Assembly (NCBI RefSeq): GCF_007751715.1
Contig: NZ_CP036292.1
Coordinates: 4,843,339 to 4,907,338 of the forward strand
Direction of reading: 5' to 3'
From: Rosistilla oblonga
GTDB taxonomy: Bacteria > Planctomycetota > Planctomycetia > Pirellulales > Pirellulaceae
Length of the DNA stretch: 64,000 bases
The notes under the pieces were generated by a model, which did not search any database, was not told where the DNA came from, and was given only the letters and a program-made list of their open reading frames with translations. Below, one piece after another: positions 63,321 to 64,000 of this stretch; position 1 is the first letter of the stretch, and every line of letters begins with the position of its first letter. Position numbers and translations under genes: made by a program.

Positions 63321-64000
63321 TTAGGCCGCTTTGTCTTCGGCGATCGGATCGGTCTGCGTTTCGTAGACACCGGCTTCGCTGGTGCCATCGCCGTCCCAGT
63401 CACCTGCAACGGGCTGGCCGTTGGGCGAATGCGGCTGATCGAAACGCTTATCGTCCGCAGTCAGCTGCCGATCGGAATTGCTGTCGATGATCCAAGTGTC
63501 GCCGCGGACGACGCCGATCTGATCGATCCCGTCGCCGTTCCAATCGCCAACAACTGGCAGATCGCCAGGTTCACCAAACTGAACGGTTTCGTCCCGCGTG
63601 GTCCAGCGGCCGTCGCCATCGCTGTCCAACATCCAACGCCCGGCGCGGAAGACAGCGATCGTATCGATGCCATCGCCATTCCAATCGCCCACCAGTGGCG
63701 TATCGGCGTTGTGCCCATATCGGAAGACGTGATCGATCAAGTCGCTGCGCAGTTGGCCCCGTTCGCGAAGCTGCAAGACGCGGATACCATCGGTCGCTTC
63801 GGGCTGCATCGGCGGTTGGTTCTTAGGACGCAGACGGCGAATGTTGTCGGGATCGGGCAAACCGGGATCGCGGACGATCGCTTCGGGATCGCGATCCCAT
63901 TCGGGACCGAAGATTCCGATATCGTCTTTGCCGTCACCGTCCCAGTCGCCGACGACCGGACGATCCATCTCGGTTCCCAGTTTGACCCACAAGTCGTTAC
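63321..64000 (-). CDS. FG-GAP/VCBS-repeat protein (5' partial)
   Basis: The C-terminal end of a larger protein; the frame remains open to the window edge. At least four repeats of the type PVVGDWDGDGKDDIGIF, PLVGDWNGDGIDTIAVF, PVVGDWNGDGIDQIGVV and PVAGDWDGDGTSEAGVYE carry the DxDGDGxxD calcium-binding loops. Such repeats form beta-propeller-like surface modules. The TTG at 63992 is not a start. Function of the full protein is unknown. Confidence 0.85.
   Translation of the reverse strand, partial: NDLWVKLGTEMDRPVVGDWDGDGKDDIGIFGPEWDRDPEAIVRDPGLPDPDNIRRLRPKNQPPMQPEATDGIRVLQLRERGQLRSDLIDHVFRYGHNADTPLVGDWNGDGIDTIAVFRAGRWMLDSDGDGRWTTRDETVQFGEPGDLPVVGDWNGDGIDQIGVVRGDTWIIDSNSDRQLTADDKRFDQPHSPNGQPVAGDWDGDGTSEAGVYETQTDPIAEDKAA

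Overview
The window looks like a piece of a planctomycete chromosome, most like the Rhodopirellula/Rosistilla/Roseimaritima side of the Pirellulales. That is an inference from content: a futalosine-type menaquinone pair, a microcompartment locus of the planctomycete (PVM) type, a small basic planctomycete-type protein, extracytoplasmic sigma/anti-sigma pairs, FG-GAP/VCBS surface-protein repeats, and the palindromic intergenic repeats whose spurious translation reads TSTKRKRV. The sequence is GC-rich and genes are packed on both strands, often with 4-bp start/stop overlaps.

Layout. 0-5 kb: mqnA (5' cut) and mqnC, an SLC13 transporter, a two-gene unit (alcohol dehydrogenase, molybdenum-carrier-like protein). 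5-12 kb: small proteins, a potassium channel, and two overlapping amidohydrolase genes, one a 1091-residue tandem fusion with a histidine-rich tail. 12.5-13.6 kb: a secreted glycosidase-like gene split by a frameshift in an A8 run. 13.7-19.8 kb: an array of toxin-antitoxin pairs, orphan proteins, an ankyrin protein and an esterase, separated by imperfect palindromes with integron attC features. No integrase is in the window, so I read it as a CALIN-type cassette array. 19.9-23.3 kb: a dihaem cytochrome c lipoprotein, ctaA and ctaB (haem A/O synthesis for a terminal oxidase). 23.4-33.3 kb: two ABC exporters, purQ, an LPG-synthase-like flippase, a CBS/CorC protein, an ECF sigma factor and argJ. 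33.4-40.4 kb: a secreted Gly/Asp-tailed protein with a strong terminator, a PP2C phosphatase, a PEGA lipoprotein, a DUF3592 protein, an esterase and a Minf_1886-type protein. 40.4-43.2 kb: KDG kinase and KDPG aldolase behind a ribbon-helix-helix protein. 43.6-50.9 kb: an ECF sigma/anti-sigma pair, an MMPL transporter, and a response regulator overlapping a CheX-like/histidine-kinase fusion.

50.9-62.1 kb: a microcompartment operon read leftwards. It encodes a DeoR regulator, PduL, two BMC-H, acetate kinase, three BMC-P, aldehyde dehydrogenase, a cargo-like protein of unknown function, a class II aldolase, a malate/lactate dehydrogenase and, past a repeat block, an IlvD/Edd dehydratase. By analogy with the characterised planctomycete organelle, the aldolase would cleave fuculose/rhamnulose phosphate to lactaldehyde, which aldehyde dehydrogenase, PduL and acetate kinase convert to acyl phosphate and ATP. 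The window ends with a nested palindrome, a DinB-like protein and the C-terminus of an FG-GAP protein.

The less ordinary parts are the integrase-less cassette array, the BMC-H with a basic N-terminal extension, the cargo-like unknown protein, the CheX-kinase fusion, and the frameshift on an A-AAA-AAA heptamer.
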